64,000 nucleotides of DNA from CAZUYC01 sp964624475 (GTDB taxonomy: Bacteria > Myxococcota_A > UBA9160 > SMWR01), in contig CAZUYC010000015.1 of the NCBI GenBank assembly GCA_964624475.1, forward strand, positions 29,166-93,165. Reading direction: 5' to 3'. The position numbers were made by a program, and so were the translations under genes. How positions within the stretch are numbered: the stretch's first letter is position 1; the number at the start of each line of letters is the position of its first letter. Shown here one piece after another: positions 54,509 through 63,829 of the stretch. The notes below the pieces were generated by a model. The model did no database searches. It saw only the letters and a list, made by a program, of their open reading frames with translations, and was not told where the DNA came from.

Positions 54509-55540
54509 CTAGCGGGCGAGCTCCGCCATCCGCCCGAAGAGCTCGACGGGGCTCGTCCGCTCGCTCGATCCGGAGTACTCCCGGTAGAGCGTGTCGACGT
54601 TCACCACGATCCGCTCGGCGTCGCCCCAGGCGGAGTAGTCGCCGAGCGCGATGTCCCGCGCGGCATCGGCCGCGCTCAGGCCCGCGTCGAAGCGTCGCCG
54701 GGCCTCGTCGCGGACGTAGACGAGGTACTCGCGCACCCGGCGCGCGCCCGCGCGGTCGGTGATCGGACCGTGGCCGGGCACGACGACGTCGACGTCCATC
54801 GCCTCGATCCGCTCGCAGGCCCGGATCCAGCCCGCGACGGGCCCTTCCCACATGATCGGGGTGCTGTCGATGAAGAGGATGTCGCCGGTGAAGACCACGC
54901 GATCGTCGAGCGAGTGGACGAGGACGTCGCCCTTCGTGTGCGCCGGCCCGACCTCGACGAGACGCACGCGCTTGCCGCCGACCCGGCGCAGCAGTTCGCC
55001 CTCGAAGGTCTCGGTCGGCGGAGCCGGCTCGATCCCGCGGAACTCGAAGGCGCCGAAGGCGCGGCTCAGGAACTCGCCGGCGCGGCCGAGCTGCGGCGCG
55101 GCCGCGACGAAGGCGGCCAGCACCGCGGGCGGCACCTCTCCCATCTCCTCCGCGCAGGCCTTCGAGGCGAGGATCGCAGCGCCCCGGACGAGCGAGTTTC
55201 CGTAGCAGTGGTCGCCGTTCGCGTGGGTGTTGACGAGGGTCCCGATGCGGCGCGCGGCGGGCGTGGCCCGGCGCATCGCCTCGAGCATCTCGCGCGTGAG
55301 CCGCAGGTCGAAGAGCGTGTCGACGAGGAGCGATTCGCCCGCGTCGGTCACGAGCCCCGCGTTGCTCCAGCCCCAGGAGCCGTCCGGCTGCAGGTACGCG
55401 AAGCAGCCCGGCCCGACCTCGTGCAGCCCCTTGGTGTAGGCGAAGTTCGCGGTCTTGCCGGCGGGGGTTCGCACTTCGCTCGGCTTCGCCTCGCTGCGCG
55501 GCCGCTTCGCGGCCTTGCCGGCGGGGGCCCCGTCCTGCAC
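54509..55540 (-). CDS. MBL-fold metallo-hydrolase with HxNxDH variant site and repeat-derived N-terminus
   Basis: 343 residues. The metal motif reads NTHANGDHCYGN: H106, N108, D110 and H111. The second His of the usual HxHxDH is Asn, a variant known to me from a subgroup of the MBL superfamily. GPAHTKGDVLVH gives the next His, FTGDILFIDSTPIMW the bridging Asp, and VVPGHGPITD the last His. Residues about 9-28 (a KAAKRPRSEAKPSEV type stretch) are translated from a copy of the dispersed repeat inserted in frame; the conserved domain starts near residue 30. The true function (thiolesterase, lactonase or other hydrolase) is not evident. Confidence 0.88.
   Translation of the reverse strand: MQDGAPAGKAAKRPRSEAKPSEVRTPAGKTANFAYTKGLHEVGPGCFAYLQPDGSWGWSNAGLVTDAGESLLVDTLFDLRLTREMLEAMRRATPAARRIGTLVNTHANGDHCYGNSLVRGAAILASKACAEEMGEVPPAVLAAFVAAAPQLGRAGEFLSRAFGAFEFRGIEPAPPTETFEGELLRRVGGKRVRLVEVGPAHTKGDVLVHSLDDRVVFTGDILFIDSTPIMWEGPVAGWIRACERIEAMDVDVVVPGHGPITDRAGARRVREYLVYVRDEARRRFDAGLSAADAARDIALGDYSAWGDAERIVVNVDTLYREYSGSSERTSPVELFGRMAELAR
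55446..55527 (-). repeat. dispersed-repeat copy inside the MBL gene with 22-bp direct repeats
   Basis: The copy contains the stem GGCCGC-GAA-GCGGCC (55500-55514 on the minus strand) and the mini-stem GGC-GAA-GCC. It is bracketed by near-identical 22-base direct repeats at 55446-55467 and 55506-55527 (one mismatch, TTCGCGG then CTTGCCGGCGGGGG). The offset is exactly 60 bases, so 20 codons were added in frame near the start of the MBL hydrolase. Confidence 0.85.
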
Positions 55541-55655
55541 GCCTTCCCTCCGGCTCCGCGCGCGACCAGCCTACCACGGGGTTCCACGCGCGCCGAGCGT
55601 CGCGAGGGCACGGCCTTGCCGCCGTAGACGCCGCTCGGGGGCGCTCCGGGCGCGG

Positions 55656-55661
55656 TATCCT
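55656..55661 (+). promoter_or_regulatory. -10-like TATCCT before the histidine kinase
   Basis: TATCCT lies 71 bases upstream of the kinase ATG at 55733, which itself has a GGAAGGGGAGG ribosome site. The element is preceded by GCGG and no clear -35 is seen. Confidence 0.3.
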
Positions 55662-55732
55662 GGGGCTGCCCGGGTGGCGCCCCTCCCTCGGCGACCCCGC
55701 CCCGTGGGGCCCCAGGGAGCGGAAGGGGAGGC

Positions 55733-58126
55733 ATGGACGACTCGAGGCGCACGAAGGCCGATCTCCTGCGCGAGCTCGCGGCGCTGCGCGACGAGCTCGC
55801 GAAGGCGCGCAAGGAGGCGAGGAGCGCGACCGGCTCGGTCGAGAGCGCCGCGACCTACCGCAGCCTGCTCGAGACGATCCGCGCGTTCCTGCTCGAGCTC
55901 GACGACGAGGGGCGCGTCCTCTACGTGAGCCCCACGATCACGGAGATCCTCGGCTACACACCCGAAGAATTCGGCCGGGACGGCTTCGAGACCGTCCACG
56001 AGGAGGAGCGAGCGGAGGTTTTCGAGCGCTTCCGGAAGCTGATGGCGACCGGACAGGCGAGGGGCGTGATCTTCCGTAGCCGGCACAAGGACGGCCGCGC
56101 CGTGTGGATGGCCTCGTCCGCGCGCGTCTACCGCGCGGCCGATGGCTCGCTTCGCGTGGTCTCGATCGTTCGCGACGTGAGCGACATCGAGCAGGCGCGG
56201 GCCGCGCTGCGCGAGAGCGAGGAGCGCTTCCAGAGGATGGCCGAGAAGGCCTCCGACCTGATCATGGAGCTCGACGGCGAGGGCACGGTGCTCTTCGTGG
56301 GCGCGAAGTGCCACCCGCTCTTCGGCGTGGGGTCCGAGGAGATCCTGGGGCGCAAGCTCGGGGCGACGCCCATCAGCGGCCGCTTCGACCCACAGGACCG
56401 CCGGCGCTTCCTCGAGGCCTTCCGGCGCGGAGAGGTCGCGCGCGGGGCGCGCTTCGACCTCCGCTACCACCACCCGGACGGCCGCCTCCGCTGGTTCGAC
56501 ACGACCGCCACCGCGTACCACACGCGCACCGGAGAGGAGCGGGCGGTGCTGGTGACCCGCGACTCCACGGAGCGGATCGAGGCCGAGCAGCGCCTGCGCC
56601 AGAGCGAGGAGCGCTACCGCGTGGTGGCCGAGGCCACCCGCGACCTCATCACCGAGCAAGGCGTCGACGGCCGCATCACCTACGCGAGCCCCGCCTGCGA
56701 GGAGGTGCTCGGCTACCGGCCCGAGGAGCTCGTCGGCACCGACGCGATGCTCGGCGTCACCCATCCGGACGACGTCGCGCGCGTGGTCGAGACCTTCGAG
56801 CGCTCCGCGGCGCTGCAGGCGCCCGTGCACGTCGTCGAGCCCTACCGGGTGCTGCGCAAGGATGGGTCGGTCCGCTGGTGCGAGGGCACGGGGATCAGCT
56901 ACCGCAAGGCGGACGGGAGCCTCTCCGTGCTCGGGGTGACCCGCGACGTGACCGAGCGGGTGCGTGCCGACGAGGAGCGGCGGGGGCTGGAGCAGCGGAT
57001 ACAGCAGGCGCAGCGCCTGGAGGGCCTCGGCATCCTGGCCGGCGGCGTCGCCCACGACTTCAACAACCTGCTGACCCCGATCCTCGGCGCGGCGGGGCTC
57101 GCGCTCGAGAACCTGCCTCCCGACTCCGCGCTCGAGCCGCACCTGCGGAGCATCCAGAAGGCGGCGCGCCGAGCAGCGGGGCTCACGAACCAGATGCTGG
57201 CCTACGCGGGCCAGGGGCCGATCCAGGTCGAGCCGATCGACCTCTCGGCGCTGGTGCGCGAGCTCGGCGAGCTCCTGGCGAGCGCCGGTGGGCGGCGCGC
57301 CCGTCTCGCCTACGAGCTCCGCGCGGATCTGCCCGCGATCCTGGGCGACGCGGCGCAGCTCGGGCAGGTCGCGATGAACCTGATCACCAACGCCGTCGAA
57401 GCCCTCGGCGACGCCGGCGGCGCGATCGCGATCCGCACCGGCACCCAGGGCCTGCCGGCGGCGGCGACGGGCCAGCGGCTCGGCGCGGCGCTCGGCGCGG
57501 GCGAGCACGTCTACTTCGAGGTGGAGGACAGCGGCTGCGGCATGGACGAGGCGACCCTCGGCCGCATCTTCGACCCGTTCTTCACCACCAAGTTCACCGG
57601 GCGCGGCCTCGGGCTCGCGGCGGCGCTCGGGATCGTGCGCGGCCACGGCGGCGCCATCGAGATCGAGAGCCGGCCGGGGCGAGGGTCGCGCTTCCGCGTG
57701 CTCGTCCCGGCGGGAGCTCCGCTGCGCGCGGTGGCAAGGGCTGCAGCGAGCGACGCCACCCCCTGGCGCGGCTCCGGCACGGTCCTGCTCGTGGACGACG
57801 ACGAGGGAGTGCGCGCCTTCGGCGTCGCGGCCCTGCGGCGCTGCGGGCTCGAGGTCCTCACCGCGGCCGACGGGCGCGAAGCGCTCGAGCTCTACGCGCG
57901 GCGCGCCGGCGAGATCGACGTGGTGGTGCTCGACCGCACGCTGCCCGGAGCCGCCGGCGCCGACGTCCTCGCTGCGATCCGGCGCATCCGCCCCGATGCC
58001 GGCGTCGTGCTGATGAGCGGCTACGCAGACGAGCCCGCCGCCGACCCGAGCGCCGCGGGATTCCTGCACAAGCCCTTCAGCCACGAGGCCCTGGCCGGCG
58101 AGGTGCGCCGGGTCTTGGAGCGTTGA
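55733..58126 (+). CDS. hybrid sensor histidine kinase with three PAS domains and a receiver
   Basis: 797 residues without transmembrane helices, so cytosolic. A short coiled coil, then PAS 1 (about 40-160, ending IVRDVSDIEQARAAL), PAS 2 (about 165-285), PAS 3 (about 290-415), HisKA/HATPase with the phospho-acceptor H441 in GGVAHDFNNLLTPILG and N/G boxes (MNLITNAVEAL, VEDSGCGMDEAT, GRGLGLAAALGIV), and a C-terminal receiver (LVDDDEG, phospho-Asp D734 in VVLDRTLPG, LHKPF). The GVAHDFNNLL H-box is typical of PAS-containing hybrid kinases of delta-type bacteria. Input ligand and partner regulator are unknown. Convergent with lpd across a 230 bp palindrome. Confidence 0.93.
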   Translation: MDDSRRTKADLLRELAALRDELAKARKEARSATGSVESAATYRSLLETIRAFLLELDDEGRVLYVSPTITEILGYTPEEFGRDGFETVHEEERAEVFERFRKLMATGQARGVIFRSRHKDGRAVWMASSARVYRAADGSLRVVSIVRDVSDIEQARAALRESEERFQRMAEKASDLIMELDGEGTVLFVGAKCHPLFGVGSEEILGRKLGATPISGRFDPQDRRRFLEAFRRGEVARGARFDLRYHHPDGRLRWFDTTATAYHTRTGEERAVLVTRDSTERIEAEQRLRQSEERYRVVAEATRDLITEQGVDGRITYASPACEEVLGYRPEELVGTDAMLGVTHPDDVARVVETFERSAALQAPVHVVEPYRVLRKDGSVRWCEGTGISYRKADGSLSVLGVTRDVTERVRADEERRGLEQRIQQAQRLEGLGILAGGVAHDFNNLLTPILGAAGLALENLPPDSALEPHLRSIQKAARRAAGLTNQMLAYAGQGPIQVEPIDLSALVRELGELLASAGGRRARLAYELRADLPAILGDAAQLGQVAMNLITNAVEALGDAGGAIAIRTGTQGLPAAATGQRLGAALGAGEHVYFEVEDSGCGMDEATLGRIFDPFFTTKFTGRGLGLAAALGIVRGHGGAIEIESRPGRGSRFRVLVPAGAPLRAVARAAASDATPWRGSGTVLLVDDDEGVRAFGVAALRRCGLEVLTAADGREALELYARRAGEIDVVVLDRTLPGAAGADVLAAIRRIRPDAGVVLMSGYADEPAADPSAAGFLHKPFSHEALAGEVRRVLER

Positions 58127-58182
58127 GGCGGGGCTTCGATGGGGGGCTCGGTTTGCGCGGTTCGTCGGCTTTTCGTGGGGGG

Positions 58183-58412
58183 GATCTTCCCGATTGACTC
58201 CGCTCGCCTGCGGCTCGCTGCGCGCGAGGCGCTGCCGCGCCTCGCTTGCGAAGCGGCGCGCCGGAAGGCCGGACCGGGTGATGCGTGGGTCCGCCTACGA
58301 CACCACCCGGGGATAGGCCAGCTCCGCACGCCCCCGGTCTCCTTCCGGCCAGGTTCTTCGCAAGCGGGAGCGCGCAGCGAGCAGAAGGCGAGCGGAGTAA
58401 ATAGGGAAGATC
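58183..58412. repeat. 230-bp imperfect palindrome with inverted pair of dispersed repeats (REPIN-like)
   Basis: Outer ends are GATCTTCCC (58183-58191) and GGGAAGATC (58404-58412). Inside them are two copies of the dispersed repeat in inverted orientation, at 58196-58249 (minus) and 58360-58398 (plus). Copy 1 includes a 9-bp stem GCGAGGCGC/GCGCCTCGC around a 4-base loop. Further in, GCCGGAAGG (58259) is mirrored by CCTTCCGGC (58341), and CCGGGTG is mirrored by CCACCCGG. The whole unit could fold as one long hairpin. It fills the gap between the convergent kinase and lpd genes and may terminate both. It contains no gene. Confidence 0.75.
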
Positions 58413-58432
58413 CTCCTCCCCCCCCCCAGGCT

Positions 58433-59851
58433 TCAACCCCTCCTCAGGTACAGGTCGGTGCTCGTGCCCGTCGCGACCTCCGCCGCGAGGCCGATGCTCT
58501 CGGAGAGCGTCGGGTGCGGGTGGATGGTCCGGGCCACGTCCTCGGCGTCGGCGCCCATCTCGATCGCGAGGGTGAGCTCGGCGATGAGCTCGCCGGCGTT
58601 GCGCCCGACGATCCCGGCGCCCAGGATGCGCCCGCTCTCGGGGTCGAGCAGGAGCTTGGTCAGGCCCTCGGCACGGCCGATGCCGAGCGCGCGCCCGCTC
58701 GCGGACCAGGGGAAGATCGCCTTGCGAAGCGGGGTGCCCCGACGCTCGGCGAGGGCCTCGCTCGTGCCCGTCCAGGCGACCTCCGGATCGGTGTAGGCGA
58801 CCGAGGGGATCGCCTCGGCGTCGAAGCTCGCGGGCAGCCCCGCGATCACCTCGGCCGCGACCTTGCCCTCGTGCATCGCCTTGTGAGCGAGGAGCGGCGG
58901 GCCGGCGACGTCGCCGATCGCGAAGATCCGGGCGGCGCTCGTGCGCCGCTCCGCGTCGACCCGGACGAAGCCGGCGGCGTCGAGCTCGATCCCGGCCGCC
59001 TCGCGGCCGACGAGGTCCGCGTTCGGGCGCCGCCCCACCGCCACGAGCACCGCGTCGAAGCGCTCGCGCGCCGGCCCGCCGGGGCCCTCGAGGGCCACGT
59101 GGAGGCCGTCGCCGCGCGTCTCGACCGAGACGAGCTTCGTGCCGAGCAGGATCTTCTCGTAGCGCGCCTCGATCGTCTTCTGGAGCGGCCGGACCAGGTC
59201 GCGGTCCACGCCCGCCAGCAGCTCGTCCAGCAGCTCCACCACGACGATGCGCGAGCCGAGGGCGTGGTAGACGCACGCCATCTCGAGCCCGATGATGCCG
59301 CCCCCGACGACGAGCAGGCGCTCGGGGACCGAGCCGAGCTCGAGCGCGCTCGTCGAGTCGAGGACGCGCGGGTCGTCCGGGAGCCCCGGCAGGCGCACCG
59401 GCCGCGAGCCCGCGGCGACGATGGCGTGCTCGAAGTCGATCCGCCGCTCGCCTTCGGGCCCCTCCACGCGCAGGCACTCGGGGCTTTCGAAGCGGCCGCT
59501 CCCGCGCACGACCTCGACGCCGCGCCGCTTCGCGAGGCCGGCCAGCCCCGTCGTGAGGCGCCGCACCACCCCGTCCTTGAACGCGCGGATCTTCGGCAGG
59601 TCGAAGCGCGGCGGCCCGAGCTCGACCCCGTGTCGGGCCAGGCTGCGCGCCTCGACCACGACCTCGGCCAGGTGCAGCAGCGCCTTGGACGGGATGCAGC
59701 CGACGTTCAGGCACACCCCGCCGAGGGTCGGGTCGCGCTCGACGAGGGCCACGCGCAGGCCCAGGTCGGCGGCGCGGAAGGCGGCGGTGTAGCCGCCCGG
59801 GCCTCCCCCGAGCACGACCACCTGGGCGCGCGCGTCCGCCGGCGCGCTCAC
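58433..59851 (-). CDS. lpdA: dihydrolipoyl dehydrogenase (E3)
   Basis: 472 residues from a GTG at 59851 overlapping the aceF stop (GTGA). FAD site VVVLGGGPGGYTAAFRAADL, redox disulfide C47/C52 in GGVCLNVGCIPSKAL, NAD site LVVGGGIIGLEMA, and the C-terminal base HPHPTLSES. No lipoyl domain is fused to the N-terminus. It reoxidises the dihydrolipoyl arm of the E2 subunit and passes electrons to NAD. It is the third gene of the aceE-aceF-lpd operon. Confidence 0.97.
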   Translation of the reverse strand: MSAPADARAQVVVLGGGPGGYTAAFRAADLGLRVALVERDPTLGGVCLNVGCIPSKALLHLAEVVVEARSLARHGVELGPPRFDLPKIRAFKDGVVRRLTTGLAGLAKRRGVEVVRGSGRFESPECLRVEGPEGERRIDFEHAIVAAGSRPVRLPGLPDDPRVLDSTSALELGSVPERLLVVGGGIIGLEMACVYHALGSRIVVVELLDELLAGVDRDLVRPLQKTIEARYEKILLGTKLVSVETRGDGLHVALEGPGGPARERFDAVLVAVGRRPNADLVGREAAGIELDAAGFVRVDAERRTSAARIFAIGDVAGPPLLAHKAMHEGKVAAEVIAGLPASFDAEAIPSVAYTDPEVAWTGTSEALAERRGTPLRKAIFPWSASGRALGIGRAEGLTKLLLDPESGRILGAGIVGRNAGELIAELTLAIEMGADAEDVARTIHPHPTLSESIGLAAEVATGTSTDLYLRRG

Positions 59852-61158
59852 AGGACCAGGTTCCGGATGTCGGAGAGGACGGTCTTGAGCCGCGTCGTGA
59901 AGCGCACCGCGTCGGCGCCGTCGATCACGCGGTGGTCGTAGGAGAGCGAGAGCGGGAGCAAGAGGCGCGGCACGAGCTGCTCCCCCTGGTAGACGGGCTT
60001 CCTCTCGGCCCTCGAGACGCCGAGGATCGCGACCTCGGGATGGTTCACGATCGGCGTGAAGGCGGTGCCGCCGATCCCGCCGAGGCTCGAGAGGGTGAAG
60101 GTCCCGCCCGCCATCTCCTCGGGAGAGAGCTTGCGATCGCGGGCCTTCTGGGAGAGCGTCGCGAGCTCCTGGGCCAGGTCGAGCAGGCCCTTGCGGTCGA
60201 CGTCGCGGATCACCGGGACGACGAGGCCGTTGTCCGTGTCGACGGCGAAGCCGAGGTGGAAGTACCTCTTCAGCACCAGCGCCTCGCCGCCCGGCTCGAG
60301 CGACGAGTTGAAGTGGGGGAAGTGCTCCAGCACGACCGATGCCGCCTTGAGCAGGAAGGCGAGCAGCGTGAGCTTCGCTCCGCGCGCCTTCGCCTCCTCG
60401 GCCTTCGAGCGGCGGAAGGTCTCGAGATCGGTGATGTCCGCCTCGTCGAACTGGGTCACGTGCGGAACGCTGAGCCAGGAGCGGTGCAGGTTGCGCGCCG
60501 AGACGCGGCGAAGCTTGGAGAGCTGACGGACCTCGACCAGGCCCCACTTCGCGAAGTCGACCCGCGGCGCCGGCGGGATCGCGAAGCCCGCGGGGGCGGC
60601 GGGCTGCGGCACGCCGCGCGCGAGCGCCTCGCGTACGAAGGCCTGCACGTCCTCCTTCAGGATCCGGGCCTTCCGGCCGCTCCCGCGCACGAGCGCGAGA
60701 TCGACGCCGAGCTCGCGCGCGATCCGGCGCACCGAAGGGCTCGCGTGCGCCCTGCGCGTGCTCGGGAGGGGCGCCGGGGCGGGAGCGGGCACCCGGGCCG
60801 GAGCCGGCGCGGGTCGGCGCTCCGGCTCGGGCACGGAGGGCGCGCGGGCGGCCGGAGCGGGCGCCGGAAGCACGGCGGCCTTCGGCGGGGCCTCCGTCCC
60901 GGCCTCGCGGGCGGCCTCCTCGACCTCGAGCGTCGCGACGAGCGAGCCCTCGCTCACCTTGTCGCCGACCGCGACGTGGAGCGCCCGGACGACGCCGGCC
61001 ACGGGCGAGGGGATCTCCATCGTCGCCTTCTCGCTCTCGAGCGTGATCAGCGACTGCTCGGCGCGCACCCGGTCCCCGGCCGCGACGAGCACCTCGATCA
61101 CGTCGACGTCCGCGAAGTCGCCGATGTCCGGGACGAGGACCTGTCGCTCCACCGGCAT
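59848..61158 (-). CDS. aceF: pyruvate dehydrogenase E2 (dihydrolipoyllysine acetyltransferase)
   Basis: 436 residues. One N-terminal lipoyl domain with K44 in TLESEKATMEIPSP (Escherichia has three), then a long Ala/Pro linker (about 85-130), a peripheral-subunit-binding domain (ASPSVRRIARELGVDLALVR), and the catalytic domain with FHLGFAVDTDNGLVVPVI and the active-site SYDHRVIDGADAVRF near the C-terminus. It transfers the acetyl group from lipoate to CoA. The gene lies 7 bases after aceE and overlaps lpd, so the three are one operon. Confidence 0.97.
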   Translation of the reverse strand: MPVERQVLVPDIGDFADVDVIEVLVAAGDRVRAEQSLITLESEKATMEIPSPVAGVVRALHVAVGDKVSEGSLVATLEVEEAAREAGTEAPPKAAVLPAPAPAARAPSVPEPERRPAPAPARVPAPAPAPLPSTRRAHASPSVRRIARELGVDLALVRGSGRKARILKEDVQAFVREALARGVPQPAAPAGFAIPPAPRVDFAKWGLVEVRQLSKLRRVSARNLHRSWLSVPHVTQFDEADITDLETFRRSKAEEAKARGAKLTLLAFLLKAASVVLEHFPHFNSSLEPGGEALVLKRYFHLGFAVDTDNGLVVPVIRDVDRKGLLDLAQELATLSQKARDRKLSPEEMAGGTFTLSSLGGIGGTAFTPIVNHPEVAILGVSRAERKPVYQGEQLVPRLLLPLSLSYDHRVIDGADAVRFTTRLKTVLSDIRNLVL

Positions 61159-61165
61159 GGCGGGA

Positions 61166-63820
61166 TCAGACGCTCACGGGGTTCGGCTTCTTCGGGTCGA
61201 TGCCGTAGCGCGAGAGCGCCTCGGCCACGCTGCGCGCCGGGAGCTCGCCGTCGTCGGCGAGGGCCTTGAGCGCCGCGACCGCCACGAAGCGCCGGTCGAC
61301 CTCGAAGAACGCGCGGAGCTTCTCGCGCGTGTCGCTGCGCCCGAAGCCGTCGGTCCCGAGCGCCGTGAAGCGCTGCGGCACGAAGGGCCGGATCTGCTCG
61401 GCGTGGAGCTTCACGTAATCGGTGGCCGCCACTACCGGCCCCGAGCGGGGCCCGAGGCAGCGCTCGACGTGGGAGAGGCGCGGCGGCTGCTCGGGGTGGA
61501 GCAGGTTCCAGCGCTGCGTCTCGAGGCCGTCGCGGCGGAGCTCGGTCAGGCTCGTCGCGCTCCACACGTCGGCCGCGACGTTCCAATCGTCGCGCAGGAG
61601 CTCGGCGGCGGCGATCACCTCGCGCAGGATCGCGCCGGAGCCGAGGAGCTGCACGCGCAGCCTCCCGGCCGGCGCCTCGCGCAAGAGGTAGAGGCCGCGC
61701 ACGATCCCCTCGCGCACCCCCTCCGGCATCGGCGGCTGCGCGTAGTTCTCGTTCATGACGGTGATGTAGTAGTAGACGTTCTCCTGGTCGCGGACCATCC
61801 GCTCCAGCCCGTCGTGGACGATCGCGGCGAGCTCGTAGGCGTAGGTGGGGTCGTAGGCCCGGCAGTTCGGGACGTTCGCGAAGAGCACGTGGCTGTGCCC
61901 GTCCTGGTGCTGGAGCCCCTCGCCGGCGAGGGTCGTGCGCCCGGAGGTCCCGCCGAGCAGGAAGCCGCGCGCCTGCGAGTCGGCGGCCGCCCAGCAGAGG
62001 TCGCCGACGCGCTGGTAGCCGAACATCGAGTAGAAGATGAAGAACGGGATCATCTGCACGCCGTGGTTGCTGTACGAGGTGCCGGCGGCGATCCACGAGC
62101 AGAGCGCGCCCGCCTCGGAGATTCCCTCCTGGAGGATCTGCCCGTCCTTCGTCTCGCGGTAGTACATCACCTGGTCGGCGTCGACCGGATCGTAGAGCTG
62201 CCCCTTGGCCGAGTAGATGCCGAGCGTACGGAAGAGCCCCTCCATGCCGAAGGTGCGCGCCTCGTCGGCCACGATCGGCACGACGTGGCGCCCGATCCGT
62301 TTGTCGCGCGTGAGCTGCGTCAGGATCCGCACGAAGGCCATCGTCGTCGAGATCTCGCGCCCGCCGCTCCCCTCGGAGAGCGGGGCCATGATCTCGAAGC
62401 CCGGGATCTCCAGCGGGGGAGCGGAGCGCCGGCGGCTCGGCAGGAAGCCCCCGAGAGCCTCGCGCCGCTCGCGCAGGTAGATCATCTCGGCGCTGTCGTC
62501 CGGCGGCTTGTAGAGGGGGGCCTGGTCGAGCTTCTCGTCGGGGATCGGCAGCCGGTAGCGGTCGCGGAAGGCGCGCAGCGCCTCGTGCGTCGGCTTCTTC
62601 AGCTGGTGGGCGATGTTCAGGCTCTCGCCGGCCTGCCCGAGCCCGTAGCCCTTCACCGTCTTGGCCAGGATCGCCGTCGGCTGGCCCGCGTGCTTCACCG
62701 CCGCGGCGTAGGCGGCGTAGACCTTCTGCGGGTCGTGCCCGCCGCGGTTCAAGCGCCAGATGTCGTCGTCGCTCATCTGCGCGACCATCTGGAGCAGCTC
62801 GGGGTACTTGCCGAAGAAGTGCTCCCGGGTGTAGGCGCCGCCCTTGGCCTTGTAGTTCTGGTAGTCGCCGTCGACGGCCTCTTCCATGCGCTGGAGCAGG
62901 AGGCCGTTCTTGTCCTTGGCCAGGAGCGCGTCCCAGCCGTCGCCCCAGATCACCTTGATCACGTTCCAGCCCGCGCCGCGGAAGTCGCCCTCGAGCTCCT
63001 GGATGATCTTGGCGTTGCCGCGCACGGGACCATCGAGGCGCTGGAGGTTGCAGTTGATCACGAAGATCAGGTTGTCGAGCTCCTCGCGCGCCGCGAGCGA
63101 GATCGCGCCGAGCGCCTCCGGCTCGTCCATCTCGCCGTCGCCCATGTGCACCCAGACCTTGCGTCCCGTCGTGTCGACGAGCCCGCGCGCGTGCAGGTAC
63201 TTCATGAAGCGGGCCTGGTAGATGCCCATCAGCGGCGAGAGGCCCATCGAGACGGTGGGGAACTGCCAGAAGTCCGGCATCAGCCACGGGTGCGGGTAGG
63301 AGGAGAGCCCGCCGCCCTCGACCTCGCGCCGGAAGCGCAGGCACTGCTCCTCGGAGATCCGCCCCTCGAGGAAGGCGCGCGCGTAGATCCCGGGCGACGA
63401 GTGGCCCTGGAAGTAGACGAGGTCGCCGCCGTGGCTCTCGGTGGCGGCGTGGAAGAAATGGTTGAAGCCGACCTCGTAGAGCGTCGCGGCCGAGGCGTAG
63501 GTCGAGATGTGCCCGCCGAGCTCCTTGGCCTCGAGGTTGGCCTTCATCACCATCGCGAGCGCGTTCCAGCGCACGAGCGAGCGGATGCGGTGCTCGAGGC
63601 CCGGCTCGCCGGCCATGCGCTCCTCGTCGCTCTTGCGGATGGTGTTGAGGTAGGCCGTGGTGGCCTTGTAGGGCAGGTGCCCGCCGGAGCGGCGCAGCTC
63701 GTCGATCAGGCGCTCGATCAGGTAGTGCGCGCGCGGAAGCCCCTCCGCCTCGAGGGCGGAGTGGAGCGAGTCGAGCCACTCGCGGGTCTCCTGGGGGTCG
63801 CTGTCGCGCGAGTCCGCCAT
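61166..63820 (-). CDS. aceE: pyruvate dehydrogenase E1, homodimeric
   Basis: 884 residues, the single-chain E1 typical of proteobacteria. The thiamine diphosphate motif is VHMGDGEMDEPEALGAISLA with LIFVINCNLQRLDGPVRGN. Other landmarks: LEHRIRSLVRWNALAMVMKA near the N-terminus, AKTVKGYGLGQAGES, IVADEARTFGMEGLFR, YRETKDGQILQEGISEAG, FIFYSMFGYQRVGDL, and a C-terminal FVPQRFTALGTDGFGRSDT. It decarboxylates pyruvate and acetylates the E2 lipoyl arm. The start ATG at 63820 is 9 bases from the lipA stop, placing lipA and the complex in one transcription unit. Confidence 0.97.
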   Translation of the reverse strand: MADSRDSDPQETREWLDSLHSALEAEGLPRAHYLIERLIDELRRSGGHLPYKATTAYLNTIRKSDEERMAGEPGLEHRIRSLVRWNALAMVMKANLEAKELGGHISTYASAATLYEVGFNHFFHAATESHGGDLVYFQGHSSPGIYARAFLEGRISEEQCLRFRREVEGGGLSSYPHPWLMPDFWQFPTVSMGLSPLMGIYQARFMKYLHARGLVDTTGRKVWVHMGDGEMDEPEALGAISLAAREELDNLIFVINCNLQRLDGPVRGNAKIIQELEGDFRGAGWNVIKVIWGDGWDALLAKDKNGLLLQRMEEAVDGDYQNYKAKGGAYTREHFFGKYPELLQMVAQMSDDDIWRLNRGGHDPQKVYAAYAAAVKHAGQPTAILAKTVKGYGLGQAGESLNIAHQLKKPTHEALRAFRDRYRLPIPDEKLDQAPLYKPPDDSAEMIYLRERREALGGFLPSRRRSAPPLEIPGFEIMAPLSEGSGGREISTTMAFVRILTQLTRDKRIGRHVVPIVADEARTFGMEGLFRTLGIYSAKGQLYDPVDADQVMYYRETKDGQILQEGISEAGALCSWIAAGTSYSNHGVQMIPFFIFYSMFGYQRVGDLCWAAADSQARGFLLGGTSGRTTLAGEGLQHQDGHSHVLFANVPNCRAYDPTYAYELAAIVHDGLERMVRDQENVYYYITVMNENYAQPPMPEGVREGIVRGLYLLREAPAGRLRVQLLGSGAILREVIAAAELLRDDWNVAADVWSATSLTELRRDGLETQRWNLLHPEQPPRLSHVERCLGPRSGPVVAATDYVKLHAEQIRPFVPQRFTALGTDGFGRSDTREKLRAFFEVDRRFVAVAALKALADDGELPARSVAEALSRYGIDPKKPNPVSV

Positions 63821-63829
63821 GCTGCGCCG

